DNA of 20,274 nucleotides from a virus, in the IMG/VR virus record IMGVR_UViG_3300022707_001273, positions 1 through 20,274 of that record; one strand, written 5' to 3'. Position 1 is the first letter of the stretch. The number at the start of each line of letters is the position of its first letter. The position numbers and the translations under genes were made by a program. The notes under the pieces were generated by a model, which worked only from the letters and a program-made list of their open reading frames with translations, ran no database searches and was not told the DNA's origin. This document shows positions 1-5,102 of this stretch, one piece after another.

Positions 1-87
1 ATCTGCACCTTTTTGAATTGCCATCTCCAACAATGCAGGAGGGGTGCCTGGGATCACTGTGATTTCGTCTGTCTTTTTGTTTTCCAT
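1..87 (-). CDS. Partial: N-terminus of a phage protein, possibly ERF-type ssDNA-annealing recombinase
   Basis: Only the first 29 codons lie in the window; the gene runs off the left edge. The reading frame starts at the ATG at 87, one base after the TAA stop of the 65-aa gene, so it is the next gene of the leftward early block. The peptide starts MENKKTDEITVIPG and continues with a P-x-LLEMAIQKGAD stretch. From memory, a leader of this kind (LL.MAI.KGAD, usually followed by a segment rich in Leu, Glu and Lys) occurs at the start of many phage ERF-family and related recombination proteins. That resemblance is the only functional hint, and no catalytic or annealing core is visible here. An early recombination gene would fit its place downstream of a regulator. 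The gene is very likely real; its function is a guess. Confidence 0.45.
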   Translation of the reverse strand, partial: MENKKTDEITVIPGTPPALLEMAIQKGAD

Positions 88-88
88 T

Positions 89-286
89 TTATAAGTCTTT
101 TTCATTGTTAATACTGAACATTAAATCCTCGTATTCATGGAAGGGAATTTTACCCTTGTCTGAACACATATAGCAATCGTCTCCTGACCCATTACAGTCT
201 GGACATGGTACAAGGTCATACTCGTTGTATGGTCCATCCTGGTTGCTCTCTGCCCCTGGGGGCAAGTTACTGTCAGTGTATTTCAT
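89..286 (-). CDS. Small zinc-ribbon-like protein (65 aa)
   Basis: A 65-residue protein with four cysteines, C28, C31, C38 and C41, spaced CX2C-X6-CX2C around glycines (CPDCNGSG then CYMCSDKG). This resembles a single zinc-binding unit of the DnaJ cysteine-rich domain, so it probably binds one zinc and may contact nucleic acid or protein. The N-terminus is polar and the C-terminal third is acidic. Its ATG at 286 overlaps the TGA of the upstream 128-aa gene (ATGA), so translation is probably coupled, and the next gene starts one base after its stop. Stand-alone proteins with DnaJ-like CxxCxGxG units are frequent in phage early regions and usually have no known role. No function is assigned. Confidence 0.7.
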   Translation of the reverse strand: MKYTDSNLPPGAESNQDGPYNEYDLVPCPDCNGSGDDCYMCSDKGKIPFHEYEDLMFSINNEKDL

Positions 287-669
287 TTGGCTGTGGTTGT
301 TGCGAGTTTATACTTTCCAACTATCCTGGTCATATCATTCTGCGCCTCAATCCTGGCCTTGCCGAACTCCTGTTCGCTGCTTTCCTCAAACCGGCCCTGG
401 TAATATTGATCCAATGCCGTTGTGGTGATGCTGTCACTATACTCTAACACCTGGATGGCAATGCCTGTTTTATACCTATCAACAACCTGGACTGCTGACG
501 GTCCGAGAATCTTGTAAAATGAATTTTCATTCTTACAAAAAATAGGGAATTTCTGGGCCTTGATTTTAGTATCTAAGTTGATACACCGGCCATGATCACC
601 GCTAAAATGTTTCTCGATGTTGTGGGCCTCAACAATGCCCTGGCAAAACTCACAATATTCTTTTTTCAT
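283..669 (-). CDS. Hypothetical protein with N-terminal C2H2-like zinc finger (128 aa)
   Basis: I do not recognise a family. The first 30 residues hold C6, C9, H16, H21, H26 and C29; a CX2C-X11-H-X4-H arrangement within them is compatible with one C2H2-type zinc finger. The remaining ~95 residues look like a mixed alpha/beta domain (a segment around residues 50-90 is rich in V, I and Y) followed by a charged, probably helical C-terminus. No catalytic motif is evident. It starts at the ATG at 669 and its TGA overlaps the ATG of the 65-aa zinc-ribbon gene, so two adjacent, translationally coupled small proteins both carry probable metal-binding sites. That makes a shared nucleic-acid-related role in the early region plausible but unproven. 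Confidence 0.65.
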   Translation of the reverse strand: MKKEYCEFCQGIVEAHNIEKHFSGDHGRCINLDTKIKAQKFPIFCKNENSFYKILGPSAVQVVDRYKTGIAIQVLEYSDSITTTALDQYYQGRFEESSEQEFGKARIEAQNDMTRIVGKYKLATTTAK

Positions 670-689
670 GATTTTGGTTTTTAGTTAGA

Positions 690-974
690 TTATTCAGTTG
701 CTTTAAGTATTTCCTCTGCACCATGCAAAAGGGCTTTTTCCCACGTCGAGGGCTTGCTCTTATCTTTTAACGCGGACACAAACTCAGTTATAAATAGGTG
801 CATGGTTGGGCTTTGTGCAATCAGCTTGGCGTTGGCTTCTTTTCTTTTGGCTGAATCTGCCGGATATGGCATTCGATCAGCGCAGACGTGTTCACCGTTT
901 GTTGATTCTACCGCCCAACCTATGGTGTCCCCGTAGTTTATCGCCCTCCATTTTCCTTGTGTGTGCTGTGTCAT
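690..974 (-). CDS. Small phage protein of the 'HTxGxW...ANAxLIAxxP' type (94 aa)
   Basis: The protein begins with T-Q-H-T-Q-G-K-W and later has K-E-A-N-A-K-L-I-A-Q-S-P followed by a short helix. From memory, this arrangement (HTPGPW at the N-terminus, ANARLIAAAPE in the middle) marks a very widespread but functionally uncharacterised family of small phage and prophage proteins, and the length of about 90 residues is normal for it. The start at 974 is an ATG. An 18-bp palindrome, identical to the one before the neighbouring HTH gene, ends 12 bases upstream of this start, so expression is likely controlled by that regulator. The real role of the family is unknown. Confidence 0.75.
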   Translation of the reverse strand: MTQHTQGKWRAINYGDTIGWAVESTNGEHVCADRMPYPADSAKRKEANAKLIAQSPTMHLFITEFVSALKDKSKPSTWEKALLHGAEEILKATE

Positions 975-986
975 GGTTTTAAGTTT

Positions 987-1004
987 TGTAAATTATTCTT
1001 TACA
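987..1004. promoter_or_regulatory. 18-bp palindromic operator candidate, copy 1
   Basis: The sequence TGTAAATTATTCTTTACA has perfect TGTAAA/TTTACA half-sites around a 6-bp spacer. Its reverse complement is exactly the copy at 1216-1233. It lies between the HTH gene and the 94-aa gene, 12 bases before the ATG of the latter. A size of 18 bp with 6-bp half-sites is typical for a small dimeric HTH repressor, and the neighbouring 61-aa HTH protein is the obvious candidate binder (inference). In RNA it could also form a 6-bp hairpin just upstream of the start codon. Confidence 0.65.
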
Positions 1005-1021
1005 GATTTGACAAAAAAATA

Positions 1022-1207
1022 TTACGCCGGAACTGCTCCTAATTCAGACATTATGTTATCAGCTTTTGATTCTTGCTCTGATGTCATTTCCCTTTCACCG
1101 CTAAACCACAAACTAAGGAGTGTTTGAGAAACTCCCATTTTGTCAGCAAGCCAACTGCGCTTGATTCCCCCACCGTCTGTTTTTGCTTTTAGTGTTTTGA
1201 CATCCAT
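1022..1207 (-). CDS. Small helix-turn-helix regulator, Cro/XRE-like (61 aa)
   Basis: A 61-residue protein whose centre, about residues 17-42, reads as a helix-turn-helix: SWLADKMGVSQTLLSLWFSG, with the usual small residue and Gly at the turn and a Ser-Gln-Thr start to the recognition helix. Its size matches Cro-like or excisionase-size regulators, with no room for another domain. It probably binds DNA as a dimer and controls the early leftward genes. Two exact copies of an 18-bp palindrome flank it, one 8 bases before its own ATG and one before the next gene, which suggests autoregulation plus control of the downstream block. A TAnnTTTG box lies 4 bases before the ATG at 1207. Whether it acts as Cro or as the lysogeny repressor cannot be told. 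Confidence 0.75.
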   Translation of the reverse strand: MDVKTLKAKTDGGGIKRSWLADKMGVSQTLLSLWFSGEREMTSEQESKADNIMSELGAVPA

Positions 1208-1211
1208 ACGG

Positions 1212-1219
1212 CAAATGTA
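1212..1219 (-). promoter_or_regulatory. Possible Bacteroidetes-type -7 box (TACATTTG) of the HTH gene
   Basis: On the minus strand TACATTTG matches the Bacteroidetes -7 consensus TAnnTTTG and is followed by CCGT and the ATG at 1207. Transcription would begin at or next to the start codon, giving a leaderless message. It overlaps the 18-bp palindrome, so a bound repressor would block it. The -33 element is weak (TTAG at a 21-bp spacing). A separate TATAAT hexamer sits at 1289-1294 on the same strand without a clear partner. Confidence 0.4.
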
Positions 1220-1233
1220 AAGAATAATTTACA
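1216..1233. promoter_or_regulatory. 18-bp palindromic operator candidate, copy 2
   Basis: The sequence TGTAAAGAATAATTTACA is the exact reverse complement of the site at 987-1004. The flanking bases extend the palindrome to ATGTAAA/TTTACAT. It lies 8 bases upstream of the HTH gene ATG at 1207 and overlaps the possible -7 box, so binding here would repress the HTH gene itself. Confidence 0.65.
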
Positions 1234-1249
1234 TAGCATCCTAATTATT

Positions 1250-1278
1250 TCGATAAAAATGTGAATTTAATCGATAAA
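1250..1278. repeat. Direct repeat TCGATAAA x2, 21 bp apart
   Basis: TCGATAAA occurs at 1250-1257 and 1271-1278, a start-to-start distance of 21 bp or two helical turns, in the only sizeable AT-rich gap of the left region, between the late lysis genes and the HTH gene. Both copies would face the same side of the helix. It may bind a second regulator or belong to the early promoter; no gene fits in the 102-bp gap (1208-1309). Confidence 0.35.
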
Positions 1279-1309
1279 TAGGATCCAAATTATAGACGAA
1301 AGGATGGGT

Positions 1310-1642
1310 TTATTCCTCGGATTTCTTGGTGATCCAGGCCATTGCAATGGAAAAAGTAGTTGCAAGTGCAAGCAATCCAATGACTTCAAGGGTCAACCCC
1401 TCTGACCTGAATGACTTAACTGCCATCATAAACATCAGGCCGGTGCCTGAAAGGTTCACCAGGCGCTTACTGCTGATACTCATGCCAGAGGCAATCATAT
1501 CGGCAGCGCTTTCTGATGATGGGATCAAAAGGTCATGGCCCTCAGTGGGTTTGTTCCTGTTTTTCTTGTCTCTAATTACCGAGGTCACTGTGTTCAAAAT
1601 CAGTCCCCCGATATTTACTGCTGCTGCAATTATTGGTGCCAT
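1310..1642 (-). CDS. Probable holin or lysis membrane protein (110 aa)
   Basis: A 110-residue protein with three hydrophobic stretches that could be membrane helices: about residues 1-23, 61-77 and 83-104. A charged region follows the first (RDKKNRNK) and the C-terminus is K-K-S-E-E. Small size, several membrane segments, a charged tail and position directly after the endolysin gene (2 bases between the endolysin stop and its ATG at 1642) are the standard signs of a holin, which permeabilises the inner membrane to release or trigger the endolysin. I do not recognise the exact holin family. It is the last gene of the late leftward block before the regulatory gap. It could instead be an antiholin or another phage membrane protein. 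Confidence 0.55.
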   Translation of the reverse strand: MAPIIAAAVNIGGLILNTVTSVIRDKKNRNKPTEGHDLLIPSSESAADMIASGMSISSKRLVNLSGTGLMFMMAVKSFRSEGLTLEVIGLLALATTFSIAMAWITKKSEE

Positions 1643-1644
1643 AA

Positions 1645-2091
1645 CTATGGTTTTAAAAGTTCGTAATGTGGTAGGTCCTGGAAGGTTTGATCTGTGCCGA
1701 TCTCACCGTCAGAATCCCAATTGTAACCCGATCTTACTACGTGTGAAATTTTGCCCTCATTATAAAGCCTCTGGGCAACGGATGTGATCACACCCATCAA
1801 ATACACTAAATATGTTTTATTGAACGCCAGGTGCCCTTTTCCTTTGACATACGCGTATATGTCGGCTGCCAATGATGGCTGATAATTGTGTTTCCCTTTG
1901 ATCTTTACGCCGTCAACTTTGCTTTTGCCGGTGTTGAAGTATTCCAGTTGCTTTTCAAGTGATCTGTGACCCTCACTTACACCGAAATCCACTTGGCTGA
2001 CTTTAAGAGATTCACGCAATATGAGCTGCATGTCTGGGTGACATGTGCTGATTTTTTCGTTGGACCGTTTGCCGAATTCGTGGTGTTCCAT
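1645..2091 (-). CDS. Endolysin, M15-family L-Ala-D-Glu/D-Ala-type metallopeptidase (148 aa)
   Basis: This enzyme is expected to cut the peptide stem of peptidoglycan for host lysis. The M15 zinc site is readable: H68 and D77 in the block G-K-H-N-Y-Q-P-S-L-A-A-D, and H142 in the C-terminal D-L-P-H-Y-E-L motif, with E144 nearby. The preceding G-V-S-E-G-H-R-S segment (residues 37-44) and the Q-x-x-x-F-N-T-G-K-S-K-V-D-G stretch are also characteristic of the VanY/M15C phage endolysins. The length is normal for a single catalytic domain; there is no signal peptide and no wall-binding domain, so export would rely on the neighbouring holin-like proteins. The ATG at 2091 overlaps the TAA of the 74-aa gene (TAATG). 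Confidence 0.9.
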   Translation of the reverse strand: MEHHEFGKRSNEKISTCHPDMQLILRESLKVSQVDFGVSEGHRSLEKQLEYFNTGKSKVDGVKIKGKHNYQPSLAADIYAYVKGKGHLAFNKTYLVYLMGVITSVAQRLYNEGKISHVVRSGYNWDSDGEIGTDQTFQDLPHYELLKP

Positions 2092-2315
2092 TATCCAAAT
2101 ATACCTAATAATCCCATAACGATTGTAAGCACAAGGGAAATGCCCCCGAAAATGACCTTGTGTTGTTGGACGATGTCGCGCAACTTATAGAATTCAGTCT
2201 TTAATGTTCTGTGTTGTGTGACAAGGCCATCATTTCCGAAATCGTCGCCGGCCAAAACCTCGGTGATCTTGTCAACGCTTTCTTGTAGCTTATCAAGTTT
2301 TCCCTCTACACTCAT
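2091..2315 (-). CDS. Coiled-coil plus C-terminal membrane anchor, XhlA-like lysis accessory (74 aa)
   Basis: Residues 1-20 form a heptad-like amphipathic helix (EGKLDKLQESVDKITEVL), a second helix spans about 34-52, and a single hydrophobic segment at about 54-74 ends the protein. This cytoplasmic coiled coil with a C-terminal transmembrane anchor is the layout of XhlA-like hemolysin/lysis proteins and of some phage spanin or holin accessories. It is directly upstream of and translationally coupled to the endolysin gene, supporting a lysis role. The family resemblance is to the architecture only; no diagnostic motif proves it. Confidence 0.55.
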   Translation of the reverse strand: MSVEGKLDKLQESVDKITEVLAGDDFGNDGLVTQHRTLKTEFYKLRDIVQQHKVIFGGISLVLTIVMGLLGIFG

Positions 2316-2319
2316 GACT

Positions 2320-3234
2320 TTAACCGTGATAAATTACGTATCCACCAACATCAGGAGAGGTCCCCCCTGCTTCATCCTTTTTGATCAACACTTTAATAAT
2401 AGCAACACCGTTCATTGGAAGGTTTGACAAAGGAATTTTTTTGATGCCAGTGACATTGATCCCCTCTATCTTGCCATATTCAACCGTCTGTGCTTCGTTT
2501 GTGACTTTGACCGAGCAATTCCGATCTGTAATATCGATGTTCAACATCAATTCACCCTCAGTGGCCCTTCCTTTATTGAAGTCGATAATCTGATTTGTAT
2601 ATAAAGTATAGTCCGTATTATCGGCTAACTGGACCTTTTTATCTTCATAGCTCAAATACTGCTTTCCTGTTGTAGCTTCATTGATGTCCTCAGTGTCGGC
2701 ATCTTTAATGGCCTCCTTAATACCATCAATTTCCCCTTTTTCCATATCATTAACCAACAAACCCCCCAACAATTCAGCGTTATTTTCCTGTTCTTCGGGA
2801 CCGTGAACAGTGTCGCGAACCGCCTTATCAACGGCGAACCATTTGGAAGCGACTTTTTTTTCATCATCAATCGGTGCGCCTATCGTGTCATATATTGCTT
2901 TGATTTCAACACGAATTTCAGATGTGTTCAGGATCGTATACTTCCCGAAATCATCCCAATTATCAAGCGATGAAACGTCTGTGGCATTATTCCCTGGGAA
3001 ATCATAAGCATCAGCAACAGCAGAAATGTAGTCAATCGCTGCTTTATTGTTGTTTTCCCAATATCCGTTATCATCATTGTCGGGTTTGTGATCACCCAAC
3101 ACGGCACCCAGAGAAAACACAAAGAAATCATCAGCCAGAAATCTGGTTTCGCCACCAACAAACTCTGTTGTTGATATGGCTTTCAGGATTGCTGCATCTG
3201 CAACAATATTTATGTCGTCAATCTTTAGTTTCAT
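2320..3234 (-). CDS. Hypothetical phage protein, probably tail-associated (304 aa)
   Basis: I do not recognise the family. The protein is acidic and rich in Asp, Asn and Glu. About residues 1-130 look globular alpha/beta, residues ~130-190 are charged and helical, and the last ~100 residues look beta-rich, with alternating V/I/T segments and a Gly-containing C-terminus (GGYVIYHG). No membrane segments, catalytic motifs or cysteine clusters are obvious. It sits at the end of the tail-fibre group and just before the lysis genes. Its ATG at 3234 follows the TAG of the 278-aa gene by two bases. That position is common for tail-tip, fibre-associated or receptor-binding accessory proteins, but this is inferred from context only. 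Confidence 0.5.
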   Translation of the reverse strand: MKLKIDDINIVADAAILKAISTTEFVGGETRFLADDFFVFSLGAVLGDHKPDNDDNGYWENNNKAAIDYISAVADAYDFPGNNATDVSSLDNWDDFGKYTILNTSEIRVEIKAIYDTIGAPIDDEKKVASKWFAVDKAVRDTVHGPEEQENNAELLGGLLVNDMEKGEIDGIKEAIKDADTEDINEATTGKQYLSYEDKKVQLADNTDYTLYTNQIIDFNKGRATEGELMLNIDITDRNCSVKVTNEAQTVEYGKIEGINVTGIKKIPLSNLPMNGVAIIKVLIKKDEAGGTSPDVGGYVIYHG

Positions 3235-3236
3235 AG

Positions 3237-4073
3237 CTATTCAAATATACCTTTAACAGCAAGTACACATCCTGGTTCAACTGTCACAACCCCTGCAACA
3301 TCTGCAAAGACTTGAATTTTAAATAATACCGGCACTATTGATGGCTGTGGTGATACCCATTCATTCATTGCAGGGAATACTGATGATGGAACCGCACCTG
3401 ACCTGGGCAGCATTGGAAATGTTTCGCTGTTTGCAATTATAGGAAAAGTCGCGCCACCATCAATTGATACCCTGAAATTCACTGTGACATTCACTGATGA
3501 ATTGTGTGAATTTGTGAACACAAAAAACGCATTTAACTCACTGAATTTTGTTGGATGCCTTTGCAATATGGATAATATGGTGCCATCAAAATTGATAACT
3601 GTTGGTGCTGTTGGTAGAGGATTAGGAACAGGGAATGTGATGATATTATCGTTTTCACCTGAAAGTGTTGACACAACTTGTGGGGCCGTCTTCCTATTAT
3701 TGATAAGGGCCTGGAACTCCCTGTTACCTGGCGACACATCGAAATCAGGCATGATCAGTTTTCTGACTGCGCCGGTTGTCAGTCCGGTAAGATCAACCAA
3801 CATCTTTTTGGTATTATCAGCATTATCAGCGAGAACGAATTTATCTGTGGTAAAAAATGGTTGTAATTGGCCCAGGCGCGTCCAAACAACTCCATTGCTA
3901 AGATAGAAACCGGCGCGTTTAAGGTTAAAAAGGAACAGGCTGCCTGTTGTGGTCAGGACCGCAATGATCTCGCCTGTATTGGCTCCTGGTGCAGGCAGGT
4001 CGGCAAATGTGTTGACCTCAATGTAATTGATTTCGACAACTTGCTGATTGAGATTGTGATGTGATGCACTCAT
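3237..4073 (-). CDS. Fibre-like/structural phage protein (278 aa)
   Basis: The protein is beta-rich and resembles phage appendage proteins. About residues 17-75 contain NTFADLPAPGANTGEIIAVL followed by a segment ending G-V-V-W-T-R-L-G, the usual form of phage proteins that wrap a short beta-domain. About residues 84-110 read ADNADNTKKMLVDLTGLTTG and a V-R-K-L-I-M-P-D strand, a motif common in phage fibre proteins (DLSGLTTGTTRTLTVPD). The C-terminal ~100 residues look like a beta sandwich with phrases such as FRVSIDGGATFP. It probably forms part of the tail fibre or a virion decoration. The stop of the 123-aa gene directly abuts its ATG at 4073, so the two are likely coupled. Confidence 0.55.
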   Translation of the reverse strand: MSASHHNLNQQVVEINYIEVNTFADLPAPGANTGEIIAVLTTTGSLFLFNLKRAGFYLSNGVVWTRLGQLQPFFTTDKFVLADNADNTKKMLVDLTGLTTGAVRKLIMPDFDVSPGNREFQALINNRKTAPQVVSTLSGENDNIITFPVPNPLPTAPTVINFDGTILSILQRHPTKFSELNAFFVFTNSHNSSVNVTVNFRVSIDGGATFPIIANSETFPMLPRSGAVPSSVFPAMNEWVSPQPSIVPVLFKIQVFADVAGVVTVEPGCVLAVKGIFE

Positions 4074-4445
4074 TTACGATTTGTACCAAAGGATTTTTGT
4101 GATCTTGCCGGTTGTGGCCGTTCCTATACTTGAAAGGATCACCCTGGCTTTGTCGGTTGCCCACCCAGAAATGTTAAACGTGTGTGATTTATCATCCTTT
4201 TTCAGCTTTACTGACACGGACTTTTTCCTGTTGTCCACAATATCATTGGACCCATTGGGATTGCCATGTTCCAGGTTTTGTTGCAGCTTGATTTCAACAT
4301 CATCAGTGTCAAGGTCTTCATAAAAAACTTGAACTGTAACCAGGTCTTTGCTTTCCAGGCGTATCTCATCGAAATTGACAGGACCGGCAGAAATTTCGTG
4401 ACCGGCACCGTCATTGATTATCTGTTCTATTCTTGGATCGGCCAT
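4074..4445 (-). CDS. Hypothetical small beta-rich virion protein (123 aa)
   Basis: No family recognised. The sequence alternates V/I/L with polar residues (DLVTVQVFYEDLDTDDVEI, then KKSVSVKLKKDDKSHTFNISG), which suggests a single beta-sandwich domain, and has no cysteine, signal peptide or membrane segment. The last 40 residues contain W-A-T-D-K-A-R-V-I-L. It lies between fibre-associated genes, overlaps the stop of the 96-aa gene by one base (TAATG at 4445) and abuts the 278-aa gene, so it is probably co-translated with them. A small decoration or fibre-tip subunit is plausible but unproven. Confidence 0.5.
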   Translation of the reverse strand: MADPRIEQIINDGAGHEISAGPVNFDEIRLESKDLVTVQVFYEDLDTDDVEIKLQQNLEHGNPNGSNDIVDNRKKSVSVKLKKDDKSHTFNISGWATDKARVILSSIGTATTGKITKILWYKS

Positions 4446-4735
4446 TACAATTTTTCGATTTGTTCACAGAACTCTAATATGTCACGATGCCTGAGTGTCC
4501 ACCGCGTTGCCTTGACCATTGCCTGTAGGTTCTTTGCATCGTTGTCCTCAAACTCAACCTTGCCACCCTTTGATTTTTCAATCGCATCCTCAATTCGTTG
4601 CCGATTCTTTAGGTCGTCGTATGAATAACCCTTATCAGGAATGCTATCCAGTGCTGCTTTGATTAAATCCTTTGTTGTGACTTGTTGGATGCCAGGCATT
4701 TTAACTGACAACTCCTTGATTGACAATGTTTTCAT
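4445..4735 (-). CDS. Hypothetical protein (96 aa)
   Basis: No family recognised. The sequence is mostly helical by composition, charged and with no cysteine except in the C-terminal F-C-E-Q-I-E-K-L. Its first half (SIKELSVKMPGIQQVTTKDLIKAALDSIP) suggests a small helical domain. The final part (MVKATRWTLRHRDILEFCEQIEKL) could be an amphipathic helix. It starts at the ATG at 4735, 25 bases after the 107-aa gene ends, and its TAA overlaps the next ATG. Within the fibre-associated block it could be a chaperone or an assembly factor for the neighbouring fibre proteins, but nothing in the sequence proves it. Confidence 0.5.
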   Translation of the reverse strand: MKTLSIKELSVKMPGIQQVTTKDLIKAALDSIPDKGYSYDDLKNRQRIEDAIEKSKGGKVEFEDNDAKNLQAMVKATRWTLRHRDILEFCEQIEKL

Positions 4736-4760
4736 GTGATGATTTTAGTATTATTAAGAA

Positions 4761-5084
4761 TTAAACGGCCTCCCAATTCTCGTTCCCAAACCAGGCATCG
4801 AGATCGGCCTCGAATCCGTTTTTGATCACAACATTCTCGCTTTTCGCATTATCCGTTGCAGGATTATATGGATAGCTTTTGATACCGTCAGGCGTATTTT
4901 CATAGTGACTTTCAACAGGATATGGACCAGGAGGGGAACCCCCATCAATACAAGTTTGAACAACAATCCTGTGCAAATCATTCTCTTTTGATACTGCTAA
5001 AATCGTCAGATACCAACCGGCATCTAAATCCAAACCTCCAACTGTTTTGGCTGCTATATTTATTCGGTACTCTTTTATATTCAT
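4761..5084 (-). CDS. Hypothetical protein (107 aa)
   Basis: No family recognised. The protein begins with a beta-type segment (EYRINIAAKTVGGLDLDAGWYLTI in character), has a Gly/Pro-rich middle (G-G-S-P-P-G-P-Y-P) and an acidic C-terminus rich in Trp and Asn. There is one cysteine and no membrane segment. It lies directly downstream of the 775-aa tail fibre (18 bases after its stop) and so may be a fibre chaperone, tip or accessory protein, roles typical for the gene following a long fibre. This is positional inference. Confidence 0.45.
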   Translation of the reverse strand: MNIKEYRINIAAKTVGGLDLDAGWYLTILAVSKENDLHRIVVQTCIDGGSPPGPYPVESHYENTPDGIKSYPYNPATDNAKSENVVIKNGFEADLDAWFGNENWEAV

Positions 5085-5102
5085 GATGTCAAAGTTAAAA
5101 AA

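Noticed and set aside
1326-1787. Long plus-strand open frame over the lysis genes
   Set aside because: It is a shadow of the holin-like and endolysin genes, which have recognisable motifs on the minus strand; similar shadows elsewhere were left out.
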